Assembly (NCBI GenBank): GCA_934271275.1
Contig: CAKQRD010000003.1
Coordinates: forward strand, 114,972-178,971
Length of the DNA: 64,000 nucleotides
Reading direction: 5' to 3'
Origin: an uncultured Clostridia bacterium
GTDB taxonomy: Bacteria; Bacillota; Clostridia; Christensenellales; Borkfalkiaceae
Shown piece by piece: positions 17,109-25,899 of the stretch. Both the position numbers and the translations under genes were made by a program. The notes beneath the pieces were generated by a model, which did not search any database, had not been told where the DNA came from, and worked only from the letters and a program-made list of their open reading frames with translations. Numbering within the stretch: the stretch's first letter is position 1; each line of letters starts with the position of its first letter.

Positions 17109-17624
17109 ATGGCGCATTTCAAAAAAATACCTCAGAAAAGAAGCGAAGATAAGATAATTTACGGCGACGGAATCGTTGACGGAATAGTTCTTATCGCGCT
17201 CGAAGAAGTGCCTTATGCGGAGCTGTATTCGCTTAAAACGCATAAATCAGGACATAACAAATCGGTAAAAGTGTATTTCGATAAGGACGGCGTTCACGTT
17301 GACGTAAAAGTCAAAATACATTTTACGCAGTGCGTGTCCGATATGGCGTTTAAAATTCAGGAAACCGTAAGGCATAATATCGAATCTATGACGGAATATC
17401 ACGTTGCGGGAGTCAACGTTATCGTTAAAGGCGTACTGTTCGGGGACGTAACCGTTTCCGAACAGAAGGACGCTCATACGGCGGAAAAAGAGGCTTCCGC
17501 AAACGGCGATTCGACCGTTGTCGCAGAAAAACAGGCGTCGGAAGATAGTTCAACTTCTTTGAACGGCGAAAAAACGACGGATAATAACGATGCAGCTACG
17601 GACGGAGATAATAAGGAAAGCTAA
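17109..17624 (+). CDS. Asp23/Gls24 family envelope stress response protein
   Basis: 171 residues. The core (residues ~14-120) has the Asp23/Gls24 signature GIVDGIVLIALEEVPYAE and the terminal VAGVNVIVKGVLF. The last ~45 residues are a low-complexity Glu/Asp/Ser/Ala tail. Family members sit at the membrane and respond to envelope stress; in Bacillota a member is commonly placed just before nusB, as here. The ATG at 17109 has GGAAGGA 5 bases upstream and is preferred to an in-frame start 36 bases earlier. Its stop overlaps nusB. Confidence 0.88.
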   Translation: MAHFKKIPQKRSEDKIIYGDGIVDGIVLIALEEVPYAELYSLKTHKSGHNKSVKVYFDKDGVHVDVKVKIHFTQCVSDMAFKIQETVRHNIESMTEYHVAGVNVIVKGVLFGDVTVSEQKDAHTAEKEASANGDSTVVAEKQASEDSSTSLNGEKTTDNNDAATDGDNKES

Positions 17625-18019
17625 TGAGAAGTCTTGCGAGAGAATGCGTTTTTAAATTTATATTTTCACGGCTCTTCAATCCGAATGATGAAGGGCTTTT
17701 TACTGTTTTGACGGAAGAACTTTCGGATAAGGATAAGGGCTTTGCAAAAGAGCTTCTTTATGCAATCGACGATAAGTACGCCGATTACGAAGTAAAAATT
17801 ACCGAATTATCTAAAAATTATCGTGCGGACAGGATTCTTTCCGCAGACAAGTGCGCTATGATTTTAGGTATGGCGGAGCTGGACGCGTTTCGCGAAACCG
17901 ATACGCCGATAATTATCGACGAGGCGGTTAAGCTCGCCGCAAAGTTTTCTACCGAAAAAAGCACGGATTTCGTGAACGGTATTCTTGCAAGCTACGCCGA
18001 GGAAACGCGAAATGGCTAA
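17624..18019 (+). CDS. nusB: Transcription antitermination factor NusB
   Basis: A 131-residue all-helical RNA-binding protein that works with NusE/S10 on boxA in rRNA antitermination. RECVFKFIFS near the start, RILSADKCAMILGMAEL and TPIIIDEAVKLAAKFSTEKSTDFVNGILASY near the end are the family signatures. The ATG overlaps the asp23 stop (TAATG) and the stop overlaps folD by 8 bases. Confidence 0.94.
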   Translation: MRSLARECVFKFIFSRLFNPNDEGLFTVLTEELSDKDKGFAKELLYAIDDKYADYEVKITELSKNYRADRILSADKCAMILGMAELDAFRETDTPIIIDEAVKLAAKFSTEKSTDFVNGILASYAEETRNG

Positions 18020-18869
18020 CGTTATAGACGGAAAGGCTCTTGCCGCGCGTATTAAAGAGGAGACTAAAGAAAAGGTTGCGGAGTTTTATCGGGTAATCGG
18101 CAGGACTATTAAACTTGCGGTCGTAATGGTCGGAGATAATCCCGCTTCTGCGGTATACGTCAGAAATAAAGTTAAGGCGTGCGAATTTGTCGGTATTGAG
18201 TCGCTTTCTTTTACCCTTCCCGAACATTCCCCCCAAAAAGACGTAGAAGAACTCGTTGCCTCGCTTGCGGAGGACGGGGGGATAGACGGAATTCTTGTTC
18301 AGCTTCCCTTGCCGAGCGGGCTTGATGAAGAAAGAATTCTCAGTCTTATACCTACGGAAAAGGACGTAGACGGTTTTTCCGAGGGTAACGTGGGAAAACT
18401 CTTGCTTGGGAAAAGCTGTATTGCGGCGTGTACTCCGAGCGGTATTATAGAAATGCTTAAAAGCACGGGCGTTGAACTTTCCGGCAAGCACGCGGTCGTT
18501 ATCGGTCGCAGTAATATAGTCGGTAAGCCGGCGGCGCTTTTATTGCTCAATGAAAACTGTACCGTTACGGTATGCCACAGTAAAACCGAAAACATAAAAG
18601 AGATTTGCAGACAAGCGGATATTCTTGTGACGGCCGTCGGAAAGCCCGAATTCGTTACCGCCGATTTCATTAAAGACGGCGCAGTAGTTATAGACGTCGG
18701 TATAAACAGGACGGCTGACGGGCTTAAAGGAGACGTCGATTTTTACGGAGCGGCTAAAAAAGCTTCTTATATTTCTCCCGTTCCGGGCGGGGTCGGACCT
18801 ATGACGATTGCGTGTCTTATGAAAAATACCTGTATTTGCGCGTTCAGGAGAGAAAAAATTGAATATTGA
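18012..18869 (+). CDS. folD: Methylenetetrahydrofolate dehydrogenase/cyclohydrolase
   Basis: Bifunctional enzyme of one-carbon metabolism that interconverts 5,10-methylene-THF and 10-formyl-THF in two steps. 285 residues, usual length. Signature 1 is VGDNPASAVYVRNKVKACEFVGI, which includes the catalytic Tyr and Lys. GILVQLPLP, the NADP-binding GRSNIVGKPAALLLL and the C-terminal PVPGGVGPMTIACLM are all present. The ATG at 18012 (MANVIDGKALA) is preferred to an upstream in-frame start that would extend 27 bases into nusB. Confidence 0.96.
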   Translation: MANVIDGKALAARIKEETKEKVAEFYRVIGRTIKLAVVMVGDNPASAVYVRNKVKACEFVGIESLSFTLPEHSPQKDVEELVASLAEDGGIDGILVQLPLPSGLDEERILSLIPTEKDVDGFSEGNVGKLLLGKSCIAACTPSGIIEMLKSTGVELSGKHAVVIGRSNIVGKPAALLLLNENCTVTVCHSKTENIKEICRQADILVTAVGKPEFVTADFIKDGAVVIDVGINRTADGLKGDVDFYGAAKKASYISPVPGGVGPMTIACLMKNTCICAFRREKIEY

Positions 18870-19734
18870 CAACAAGTACGCCGAATACGTCTCGTATTTT
18901 GAGCAAACATTAAGGGGTTCTTTGAACGGTCTCGATAAAAACGCCCCGAACGTTATAAAAGAAGCGATGAAGTACGCCGTTTCGGACGGGGGTAAGAGAG
19001 TTCGTCCTGTTTTATGTTATGCCGCAAGCGAAATGCTCGGTTTAAATAAAGAGGCTGTTAAAGAGCTTGCTCTTGCCGTCGAATTTATTCATTCATATTC
19101 GCTCGTTCACGACGATTTGCCCGCTATGGATAACGACGATTATAGAAGGGGTAAATTTTCGACGCACAAGAAATTCGGGGAGGCGTTCGGGATTCTTGCC
19201 GGGGACGCACTCTTAAATTATGCGTACGAGATTTGTTTAAGATCAGATAATTTTGATGCGGCGCACGCTCGCGCGCTATACGCGATTGCCGAGTGTGCAG
19301 GGTATTCGGGTATGATCGCAGGACAAGTTTTGGATCTCGATTGCGAAAAGCTTGAAACAGCAGACGAAAAAACGCTTTATTCGATATATGAGAACAAAAC
19401 GTCGAAGCTTTTGACCGCACCGCTTCTTGCCGCTTCCGAATTGTGCGGAGGCGCATACCGAGACGAACTTGAAGAATACGGAATAAATCTTGGAATAACA
19501 TTCCAGATCACGGACGATTTTATGGATGCGGACGGGGATTTTGCCCATATAGGAAAAACCCCGAAAAAAGACGAAAAAGAAAACAAACTTACGTCAATTA
19601 AAGTTTTCGGAAGAGACGGCGCGAGAGGTCTGGCGAAAACGCACTACGAGCTTGCAAAAAAGGCAATAAACGCCGTGCCGAATTCTGAGTTTCTTTCCGC
19701 GTTTTTAGATAAACTGTATAAGAGAACCTTCTGA
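18859..19734 (+). CDS. ispA: Farnesyl/geranyl diphosphate synthase (polyprenyl synthetase)
   Basis: Condenses IPP with allylic diphosphates to make C15 or C20 precursors for undecaprenyl-phosphate and quinones. 291 residues with the two Asp-rich motifs: first LVHDDLPAMDNDDYRRGKFSTH (short-chain type, with two extra residues between the Asp pairs) and second FQITDDFMDADGD. GGKRVRPVL and KTSKLL are also present. The start is TTG at 18859 with AGGAG 9 bases upstream, overlapping folD by 11 bases. xseA, xseB and dxs, which often flank it in this cluster, are absent. Confidence 0.94.
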   Translation: MNIDNKYAEYVSYFEQTLRGSLNGLDKNAPNVIKEAMKYAVSDGGKRVRPVLCYAASEMLGLNKEAVKELALAVEFIHSYSLVHDDLPAMDNDDYRRGKFSTHKKFGEAFGILAGDALLNYAYEICLRSDNFDAAHARALYAIAECAGYSGMIAGQVLDLDCEKLETADEKTLYSIYENKTSKLLTAPLLAASELCGGAYRDELEEYGINLGITFQITDDFMDADGDFAHIGKTPKKDEKENKLTSIKVFGRDGARGLAKTHYELAKKAINAVPNSEFLSAFLDKLYKRTF

Positions 19735-20510
19735 TGAGATTAGACGTTTACCTTGCCGAAAAAGGTTTTTTCGACACCAGAACGAAAGCGAAGCAAGCCG
19801 TAGAACGGGGCGAAGTCTATATAGACGGTAAGCAGGCAAATAAAGCTTCCGCGGAAATGGTTTGGGAAAAGAATTACCTCATAGAGAGGATTTGCGAAGA
19901 AGATTTCGTGTCTCTCGGCGGGTTTAAGCTTTCAAAAGCGATTAAAGACTTCGGGATAAACGTAGAAGGTTTGTGTGCGGCTGACGTCGGAGCAAGTACG
20001 GGAGGTTTTACCGATTGCCTTTTGAAAAACGGCGCAAAGCGCGTTTATGCTGTAGACTTAAATGACGGGCTTCTTCACAACCGTTTAAAAATAGACGATA
20101 AAGTGGTTTCTGTTATAAAGAATGCAAAAGATTTGGAGTGGGGCGATTTTGGCGAGCGAATAGATTTTTTAACCGCCGATTTGAGTTTTATATCGGCAAC
20201 GCTCGTTCTGCCTGTTTTTTATAACCTCCTGGATTCAGGCGCGCGCGTGATTTTGCTTATTAAACCGCAGTTTGAAAACGAGAGAAGGATTCGTTGTAAA
20301 AACGGCGTTATTAAGGATAAAAAAATCATAAAAGCCGCCTGTAAAAAAGTATATGAAGCCGCGACCGGTTGCGGTTTTTTGCCGATTGACGTAACATGCG
20401 CGCCTTTACATAAGGATAAAAACGTCGAATTGCTCATATTGTTAAAAAAAGAGAAGGGCGAAATTCCGCTTTTTGATGATTTTATAATAAAAGTGTTTAA
20501 TAAAAAATAG
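19734..20510 (+). CDS. tlyA: TlyA family rRNA 2'-O-methyltransferase/haemolysin-like protein
   Basis: 258 residues. Residues ~1-60 are an S4 RNA-binding domain (RLDVYLAEKGFFDTRTKAKQAVERGEVYIDGKQ). The rest is an FtsJ/RrmJ-type methyltransferase with SAM motif ADVGASTGGFTDCLL, VYAVDLNDG, and LLIKPQFENERR. In other bacteria TlyA methylates 16S and 23S rRNA riboses and affects capreomycin sensitivity. The ATG overlaps the ispA stop (TGATG). Confidence 0.93.
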   Translation: MRLDVYLAEKGFFDTRTKAKQAVERGEVYIDGKQANKASAEMVWEKNYLIERICEEDFVSLGGFKLSKAIKDFGINVEGLCAADVGASTGGFTDCLLKNGAKRVYAVDLNDGLLHNRLKIDDKVVSVIKNAKDLEWGDFGERIDFLTADLSFISATLVLPVFYNLLDSGARVILLIKPQFENERRIRCKNGVIKDKKIIKAACKKVYEAATGCGFLPIDVTCAPLHKDKNVELLILLKKEKGEIPLFDDFIIKVFNKK

Positions 20511-20552
20511 GATAATTGATGTTTTTGCGCTTTTTGCGCAAAAAGAGGAGAT

Positions 20553-21371
20553 ATGAAGGTTTTAATATATTCTAATACGGAAAAAGATCCGGGAGGGCTT
20601 TGTCTCGAATGCTTAAAAAGAGAGCTTTCATTGCGAGGTGCGGAATTCGATTTGATCGACCTTGACGAAGAACCTCCTAAAACGCATTACGACGGGGTTT
20701 TCGTTATAGGCGGAGACGGGACAATTTTGAGAAGAACCGAATACGCAAACGAAAACGGAGTGCCTATAATCGGAATAAATGCGGGAAAGCTTGGTTTTTT
20801 GAGCGAGTTCGAGCGCGCGGAGATTCCGGAAGCGGTCGAGATGTTTTTGAACGGCGAGCTTGTCAAGGATTTAAGAGCGACTTTACTCGTAAAATTCAAG
20901 GGTAAAAAATATTACGCATTGAACGACGCCGTGGTGCAGAGGCTTTATAACGATATGCACGGCGCTGTTTTGACCGCGGGGGTAGAAATAGACGACGTAA
21001 AAGTGGATACCGTATGCGGAGACGGCGTAATCGTTGCGACGCCAACCGGTTCGACGGCGTATTCGCTCTCTGCGGGCGGCGCGATACTCGCACCGGGGAT
21101 AAACGCGTCTCTGATAACGCCGATAGCGGCTCACTCGTTCTCACAAAGACCCGTCGTTTATTCATCGTCTTTGAAATGCGTAGTCACGCTTCTTGCCGGC
21201 GACTGCGCGGCACTTGTTATTGACGGAAAAATGGTTGAGACGATGAGTAAAGGCGAAAACGTAGAAATAGTAAAGGCCGAAAAGCCTACGATATTTTTAA
21301 GGAGGAAAACTTTTAACTTTTTCGATCGACTTACCGAAAAGTTGAAGGACAGACCGGACGAAAGATTATGA
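20553..21371 (+). CDS. nadK: NAD kinase
   Basis: Phosphorylates NAD to NADP. 272 residues with the diagnostic GGDGT motif (VIGGDGTILRRTEYA), INAGKLGFLSEFE, LNDAVVQR and the second conserved motif VATPTGSTAYSLSAGGAI. AGAGGAG lies 5 bases before the ATG. A perfect short palindrome CTTTTTGCGCAAAAAG at ~20530-20545, between tlyA and nadK, is present but lacks a following T-run. It overlaps argR by 4 bases. Confidence 0.96.
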   Translation: MKVLIYSNTEKDPGGLCLECLKRELSLRGAEFDLIDLDEEPPKTHYDGVFVIGGDGTILRRTEYANENGVPIIGINAGKLGFLSEFERAEIPEAVEMFLNGELVKDLRATLLVKFKGKKYYALNDAVVQRLYNDMHGAVLTAGVEIDDVKVDTVCGDGVIVATPTGSTAYSLSAGGAILAPGINASLITPIAAHSFSQRPVVYSSSLKCVVTLLAGDCAALVIDGKMVETMSKGENVEIVKAEKPTIFLRRKTFNFFDRLTEKLKDRPDERL

Positions 21372-21814
21372 CGAAAAAAGAAAGATTGAAGCTCATTGCG
21401 GAGCTTGTGGAAAACAATGAAATCAGCACTCAGGAAGAGCTTACCGAAATTTTGGTTTCTATGGGACACGACGTGTCTCAGGCAACCGTTTCGCGCGATA
21501 TAAGGGAGTTGAACCTCGTTAAAGGCGAGGGACGGGAAAAACGTTCCAAATACGTTCGTCCTACCGTCGGGCGCGGAGAAGTTTCGCCTAAAATAATAGA
21601 TATTTTTACGCATATCACCAAATCTATCGACGTGGCGGGAAATCTTATAGTTATAAAGACTATCAGCGGGAACGGCTCGTCTGCCGGCAGCGTTATAGAC
21701 CAGCTGAATATCGAAGGGATACTAGGAACAGTTGCAGGCGACGATACTCTTCTCGTTATTTCGAGAACCGCCGCAGATGCGGAAAGGATTGTTAAAACGT
21801 TGAGGATGCTTTAA
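21368..21814 (+). CDS. argR: Arginine repressor family protein
   Basis: 148 residues: an N-terminal winged helix-turn-helix (residues 1-65, ISTQEELTEILVSMGHDVSQATVSRDIRELNLVK) and a C-terminal hexamerisation/arginine-binding domain with GTVAGDDTLLVISR. ArgR represses arginine biosynthesis genes. Its position between nadK and recN is the usual one in Bacillota. It overlaps the neighbours on both sides. Confidence 0.95.
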   Translation: MTKKERLKLIAELVENNEISTQEELTEILVSMGHDVSQATVSRDIRELNLVKGEGREKRSKYVRPTVGRGEVSPKIIDIFTHITKSIDVAGNLIVIKTISGNGSSAGSVIDQLNIEGILGTVAGDDTLLVISRTAADAERIVKTLRML

Positions 21815-23520
21815 TGCTGGAAAGGTTGACCGTTAAAAACTTTGCGCTTATAGACAACGCGCAAATATCTTTTACCGAAGGGCTTAACGTAATGTCCGGC
21901 GAAACGGGTTCGGGAAAGTCGGTTATAATAGAGGCTCTTAACTTCGTTTTGGGTGCAAAACCCGAACGCTCGCTTATCCGCAACGGCGCGGACGAGTGTT
22001 TTGTTTGTGCAGAATTCGGGGTGGAAAATAACTCTGCGGTAAAAGAAATTTTTAACGAGCTTGAATTCGACGACGAGGATATTTTGATTATTTCCCGTCG
22101 TTTTTCGGTTTCAGGAAAAACTTCCGTAAAGATAAACGGTAATTCGGCAACAGTCGGAATGCTGAAAAAGTTTACGGCGAAGCTCGTAGACGTTCACGGT
22201 CAAAGCGAGCATTTCGCTTTACTTTCTACCTCTAATCAATTAAAACTACTGGATAAGTTTGGCGGCGAAGAAATTGCTAAAATCAAGGATGTGTTAAAAA
22301 ATCTTTATTCAGAATATAAGCAAACCGCGTACGAGCTTAACGAGCTTGGCGGGGATGAAAACCATAGGCTTATCAGGCTTGACGTTTTAAGCTTCCAGAT
22401 AAACGAAATCGAGGAATGCGATCTTAAAGAGGGTGAAGAGGAGCGGCTTTCGGTTGACAGAGATAAGCTTATGAACAAGGAACGTATAGCCGTTGCTCTT
22501 GCCGGAGTTTGCGACGCTTTCGGTGGTGATGGCGGCATCGGGGATTCACTCGGTAATTCCGTCAAAGCTGTATCTTCTTTATCAAAACTCGGGGTAGAGT
22601 ATTCCGAACTGTCGGACAGGTTGAACACTATATATGCGGAGCTTGAGGATGTGAATTCGACAGCGGAAAATCTGCTCGAAGCTCTTGATGACGACGAATT
22701 AAACGCCGACGAAATTGAAGAAAGATTAGAGAAAATTAAAAAAATAAAGAAAAAGTACGGCGCGAATTTTGACGAAATATCGGATTTCTTAAAAAACGCT
22801 ATCGAAGAAAAAGAAAAATTAGAAAATTTTAACGAAATAGCGCAAAAACTGCTCTCTCGTTCGGAAAAGCTTAAAAACGAGATTTACGAACAATATTCGG
22901 TGTTGAGTTACGCAAGAAAAAAATATGCCGAAGTTTTTGAAAAAAACGTTTTAAGTGAGCTTGCGGAACTAAAAATGGACAAGGCAAAATTCAAGGTAGG
23001 GTTCGGGACGTTCCCGAAAAAGGAAGATTGTAAATTCGATACGGCAAACGGCGCGGATGACGTCGAGTTTGAATTTTCGGCAAACCTTGGAGAACCGTTA
23101 AAGCCGCTCGGGGCTGTGATAAGCGGCGGGGAAATGAGCAGATTTATGCTGTCGGTAAAAGCTCAAACGGCAAAATACAACGACGTTTCTACCTTTATTT
23201 TTGACGAAATCGACGCCGGTATCAGCGGGGCTGTTGCAAAAGTTGTGGCCAAAAAGCTTTGCAGAATATCGGATTCCGTTCAAGTGATAGCAATTTCTCA
23301 TCTTCCGCAAATCGCTTCCTTTGCGGATAACTCCTTGCTTATTTACAAAACCGAAGAGGCGGGTAATACGTTTACGCGTGTAAGAACGCTTGACGGTAAT
23401 GACAGAGTTAATGAAATTGTGAGGCTTGTTGGCGGAGCGAGCGATAATGAAGCAGCCGTTTCGCTTGCAAAAACTCTTTTAAGCGAAGCAGAAGAGTATA
23501 AAAAATCGGTTAAATCTTAA
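21814..23520 (+). CDS. recN: DNA repair protein RecN
   Basis: An SMC-like ATPase for double-strand break repair, 568 residues. Head domain halves: Walker A at residues ~29-38 (GETGSGKSVIIEAL) and, after coiled coil (~150-360), the signature ISGGEMSRFMLSVK and Walker B TFIFDEIDAGISG followed by the switch ISHLPQIASFAD. ATG overlaps the argR stop (TAATG). A terminator follows, so this ends the nusB-recN operon. Confidence 0.95.
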   Translation: MLERLTVKNFALIDNAQISFTEGLNVMSGETGSGKSVIIEALNFVLGAKPERSLIRNGADECFVCAEFGVENNSAVKEIFNELEFDDEDILIISRRFSVSGKTSVKINGNSATVGMLKKFTAKLVDVHGQSEHFALLSTSNQLKLLDKFGGEEIAKIKDVLKNLYSEYKQTAYELNELGGDENHRLIRLDVLSFQINEIEECDLKEGEEERLSVDRDKLMNKERIAVALAGVCDAFGGDGGIGDSLGNSVKAVSSLSKLGVEYSELSDRLNTIYAELEDVNSTAENLLEALDDDELNADEIEERLEKIKKIKKKYGANFDEISDFLKNAIEEKEKLENFNEIAQKLLSRSEKLKNEIYEQYSVLSYARKKYAEVFEKNVLSELAELKMDKAKFKVGFGTFPKKEDCKFDTANGADDVEFEFSANLGEPLKPLGAVISGGEMSRFMLSVKAQTAKYNDVSTFIFDEIDAGISGAVAKVVAKKLCRISDSVQVIAISHLPQIASFADNSLLIYKTEEAGNTFTRVRTLDGNDRVNEIVRLVGGASDNEAAVSLAKTLLSEAEEYKKSVKS

Positions 23521-23545
23521 TATAATAGTTTTTATTGAATAATCA

Positions 23546-23596
23546 CGGGAAAGATCGTTTGCCGATTCGAGCGCGCTTCTTTCCCGCTTTTATTTT
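23546..23596 (+). terminator. Terminator of the asp23-recN operon
   Basis: CGGGAAAGA pairs with TCTTTCCCG across a structured 23-base loop and is followed by CTTTTATTTT. Confidence 0.85.
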
Positions 23597-23600
23597 AAAG

Positions 23601-23630
23601 TGAATAAAGATTTTTGCGTTGCACATTATA
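23601..23630 (+). promoter_or_regulatory. Sigma-F/G-type promoter of spoIVB
   Basis: TGAATA (23601-23606), a 17-base spacer and CATTATA (23624-23630) match the forespore consensus (TGnATA ... CATnnTA) at every fixed base. It lies directly after the recN terminator and about 18 bases before the spoIVB ATG, leaving just room for the CGGAG ribosome site. In B. subtilis spoIVB is controlled by sigma-F and sigma-G. Confidence 0.85.
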
Positions 23631-23647
23631 AAAAGGTCGGAGTATAT

Positions 23648-24628
23648 ATGAAAAAAATAAGATACTTAATCGTTGCCGTTTTAACCGCCTTTATTTTTGC
23701 TTCTTTTGGTGGAAGTGCGGCGTATGCTGAGGAAAATTCCGTTTATCTCGGCGGAATGACTGCGGGTTTTTCGTTACAGACTCGCGGAGCGTACGTTATA
23801 GGAATTTCTGACGTTTTGACGGAAAGAGGGTTGGTATCGCCCGCTAAAAACGCCGGAATTATGGTCGGAGACGTGATTTTGTCTATTGACGGACTTGAGG
23901 TAAACGACGCTGCCGATATAGAAAAAATCGTACGGGACGAAAAAGAGAAGACTCTGCGGGTAGAGCGTTTGGGCGAAACGTTATTTATGGGGGTAGTACC
24001 CGCAAAAGATACCGGCGGGAAATACAGGCTCGGAATTTTTATCAGGGAAGGAGTGAACGGCATAGGCACGGTGACCTTTATACAGGGGAACAGACTTGCG
24101 TCGCTCGGTCATCCTGTGTCCGGACAGAATGGACAAGCATTGGAAATCAGAGGGGGGAGTCTGTACGGTTGTGACGTAACCGGCGTAGTTAAAGGAGAAA
24201 GGGGCGCGCCCGGCGAATTGCGGGGAGTATTTGTAAAAAGCAAAATTTTAGCTTCGGCAGATAAAAATCTTTACTGCGGAGTTTATGGAAATCTTGATAA
24301 AAGCTTTGACAAAACAGATTTAAGAAAAATAGAAACGGGAGAAGGAAAAATGGGAGAAGCAAGTATTTTTTCAAACGTAGACGGCAATGCTCCGAAGGAG
24401 TATAAGATTTCTATTGTAAAGGCGAGCGGTTCGGATTCGTATGATAAAAATTTCGTCATAAAAGTTACGGATAAAGATTTGCTCGATAAGACGGGCGGTA
24501 TAGTTCAGGGAATGAGCGGCAGTCCTATCGTTCAGAACGGCAAGCTTATCGGTGCGGTAACTCACGTTTTTGTCAATGATCCGACAAGAGGGTTCGGCAT
24601 ATCTATCGATAATATGCTAAATAATTAG
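23648..24628 (+). CDS. spoIVB: SpoIVB serine peptidase (S55)
   Basis: The forespore-secreted protease that activates pro-sigma-K processing across the intermembrane space. 326 residues: signal/anchor helix (~3-23), a PDZ domain (~50-110, with GIMVGDVILSIDGLEVND) and the S55 peptidase domain with SLGHPVSGQNG (His) and QGMSGSPIVQNGKLIGAVTHVF (Ser290). The ATG at 23648 has CGGAG 6 bases upstream; a 16-residue longer in-frame start is less likely because the promoter would overlap it. spo0A, which commonly follows, is not present here. Confidence 0.94.
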   Translation: MKKIRYLIVAVLTAFIFASFGGSAAYAEENSVYLGGMTAGFSLQTRGAYVIGISDVLTERGLVSPAKNAGIMVGDVILSIDGLEVNDAADIEKIVRDEKEKTLRVERLGETLFMGVVPAKDTGGKYRLGIFIREGVNGIGTVTFIQGNRLASLGHPVSGQNGQALEIRGGSLYGCDVTGVVKGERGAPGELRGVFVKSKILASADKNLYCGVYGNLDKSFDKTDLRKIETGEGKMGEASIFSNVDGNAPKEYKISIVKASGSDSYDKNFVIKVTDKDLLDKTGGIVQGMSGSPIVQNGKLIGAVTHVFVNDPTRGFGISIDNMLNN

Positions 24629-24653
24629 TAAATTTATAATAATCTCAGCACAA

Positions 24654-24670
24654 ATTATGTCTGACATAAT
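24654..24670. promoter_or_regulatory. Perfect 17-bp palindrome upstream of a D,D-carboxypeptidase gene
   Basis: ATTATGTCTGACATAAT: 8-base arms around a single T, 48 bases before the ATG at 24718. Near copies occur at 5630, 47057 and 33043 and a weaker one at 34242. It looks like a dimeric regulator site or a repeated element; the protein is unknown. Confidence 0.5.
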
Positions 24671-24717
24671 GCATAAAAACGTAAAGAATACAGAAAATAT
24701 TTTCGGAGGGAGACTTT

Positions 24718-25899
24718 ATGAAGAAAAGATTTTCTGTTTTTTTTATTGTGTTTGCATTCATATTATCGCTCGGTGCGATCGGAAGCCTGAGCTTTAAAAA
24801 CAAAGCTTTTGCGGAGGAGTTTGAAGAGAAAATCGAAAGCAAGTCTGCGTATCTTGCAGACTATAATTCGGGAACGGTAATTTATGAAAAAAATTCCGCG
24901 GAACGTTTGCCGATAGCGAGTATGTGTAAAATTATGACGCTATTGCTCACGTTTGAAGAAATCGATCTCGGAAATTTATCTTTTGACGAAGACATTATAG
25001 TCAGCGATAACGCCGCCGGTATGGGCGGCTCGCAGGTGTTTTTAGAGACAAATGCGAGCTATAAGGCCGAAGAGCTTATAAAAAGTGTCGTCGTTGCTTC
25101 CGCAAACGACTCATGCGTGGCTTTGGCGGAGAGAATCTGTGGTAGCGAACAGGCGTTTACCAAAAGAATGAACGAACGCGCGAAGGAACTTGGAATGGAC
25201 GATACCGTTTTTGCAAATTGCACAGGACTCCCTAAGGCAGGGCAGTATTCTTGCGCAAAGGACGTCGCAAAAATGTTTTCAGCACTCTTATCGCACGATT
25301 ATTATTTCAAGTTTTCAAACGTGTGGTTGGATAAAATTTCTCACCCGAAAGGAAGGCTAACCGAAATTTCAAACACAAACAAGCTTGTCAGGTTTTACAA
25401 CGGTTGCGACGGAGGAAAGACAGGTTATACGAGCGAGGCCGGACACTGCCTTTCAGCCTCAGCGACAAGGGACGGAATGAGGCTCGTTTGTGTGGTAATT
25501 TCTTCTCCGAGCAGTAAAACGAGATTTAAGGAAGTTTCTTCTTTGTTTAATTTTGGGTTTGCAAATTTCACGAATAAGCTCATAATTGACGAAAACGAGC
25601 CTCTCGATTTAACCGTAAACGTTGAGAAAGGCAAAAAATCGTCTATAAAAGTTGTTCCTGAAAAGTCTTTTTACGCATTTTCAGGAAAAAACGACAAAAG
25701 AGCGTTTGAGTTTGATTTTAAGCAGGAAAACAGGATAGTCGCGCCGATTGTAAAGGGGGACGTTGTGGGAACTTTATATGTTTACGAAAACGGCGTCGAG
25801 GTAGGTTCGGTAAACATTCTTGCAATGGAGGACGTTGCGCAAAAAGGTTTTATCGACGGTATTTACGACGTGACGGATAACTGGACTTTGGTCGGCTGA
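24718..25899 (+). CDS. D-alanyl-D-alanine carboxypeptidase (serine-type, peptidase S11)
   Basis: A penicillin-binding-protein-type enzyme that trims D-Ala from peptidoglycan pentapeptides outside the membrane. 393 residues with a signal peptide (MKKRFSVFFIVFAFILSLGAIG). The three active-site motifs are visible: SxxK in IASMCKIMTLL, SxN in VVASANDSCVALAE, and KTG in DGGKTGYTSEAGHC. The C-terminal ~120 residues form the beta-rich PBP5-like C-domain; no clear C-terminal amphipathic anchor is seen. CGGAGGGA precedes the ATG. It takes the place where spo0A often lies. Confidence 0.92.
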   Translation: MKKRFSVFFIVFAFILSLGAIGSLSFKNKAFAEEFEEKIESKSAYLADYNSGTVIYEKNSAERLPIASMCKIMTLLLTFEEIDLGNLSFDEDIIVSDNAAGMGGSQVFLETNASYKAEELIKSVVVASANDSCVALAERICGSEQAFTKRMNERAKELGMDDTVFANCTGLPKAGQYSCAKDVAKMFSALLSHDYYFKFSNVWLDKISHPKGRLTEISNTNKLVRFYNGCDGGKTGYTSEAGHCLSASATRDGMRLVCVVISSPSSKTRFKEVSSLFNFGFANFTNKLIIDENEPLDLTVNVEKGKKSSIKVVPEKSFYAFSGKNDKRAFEFDFKQENRIVAPIVKGDVVGTLYVYENGVEVGSVNILAMEDVAQKGFIDGIYDVTDNWTLVG

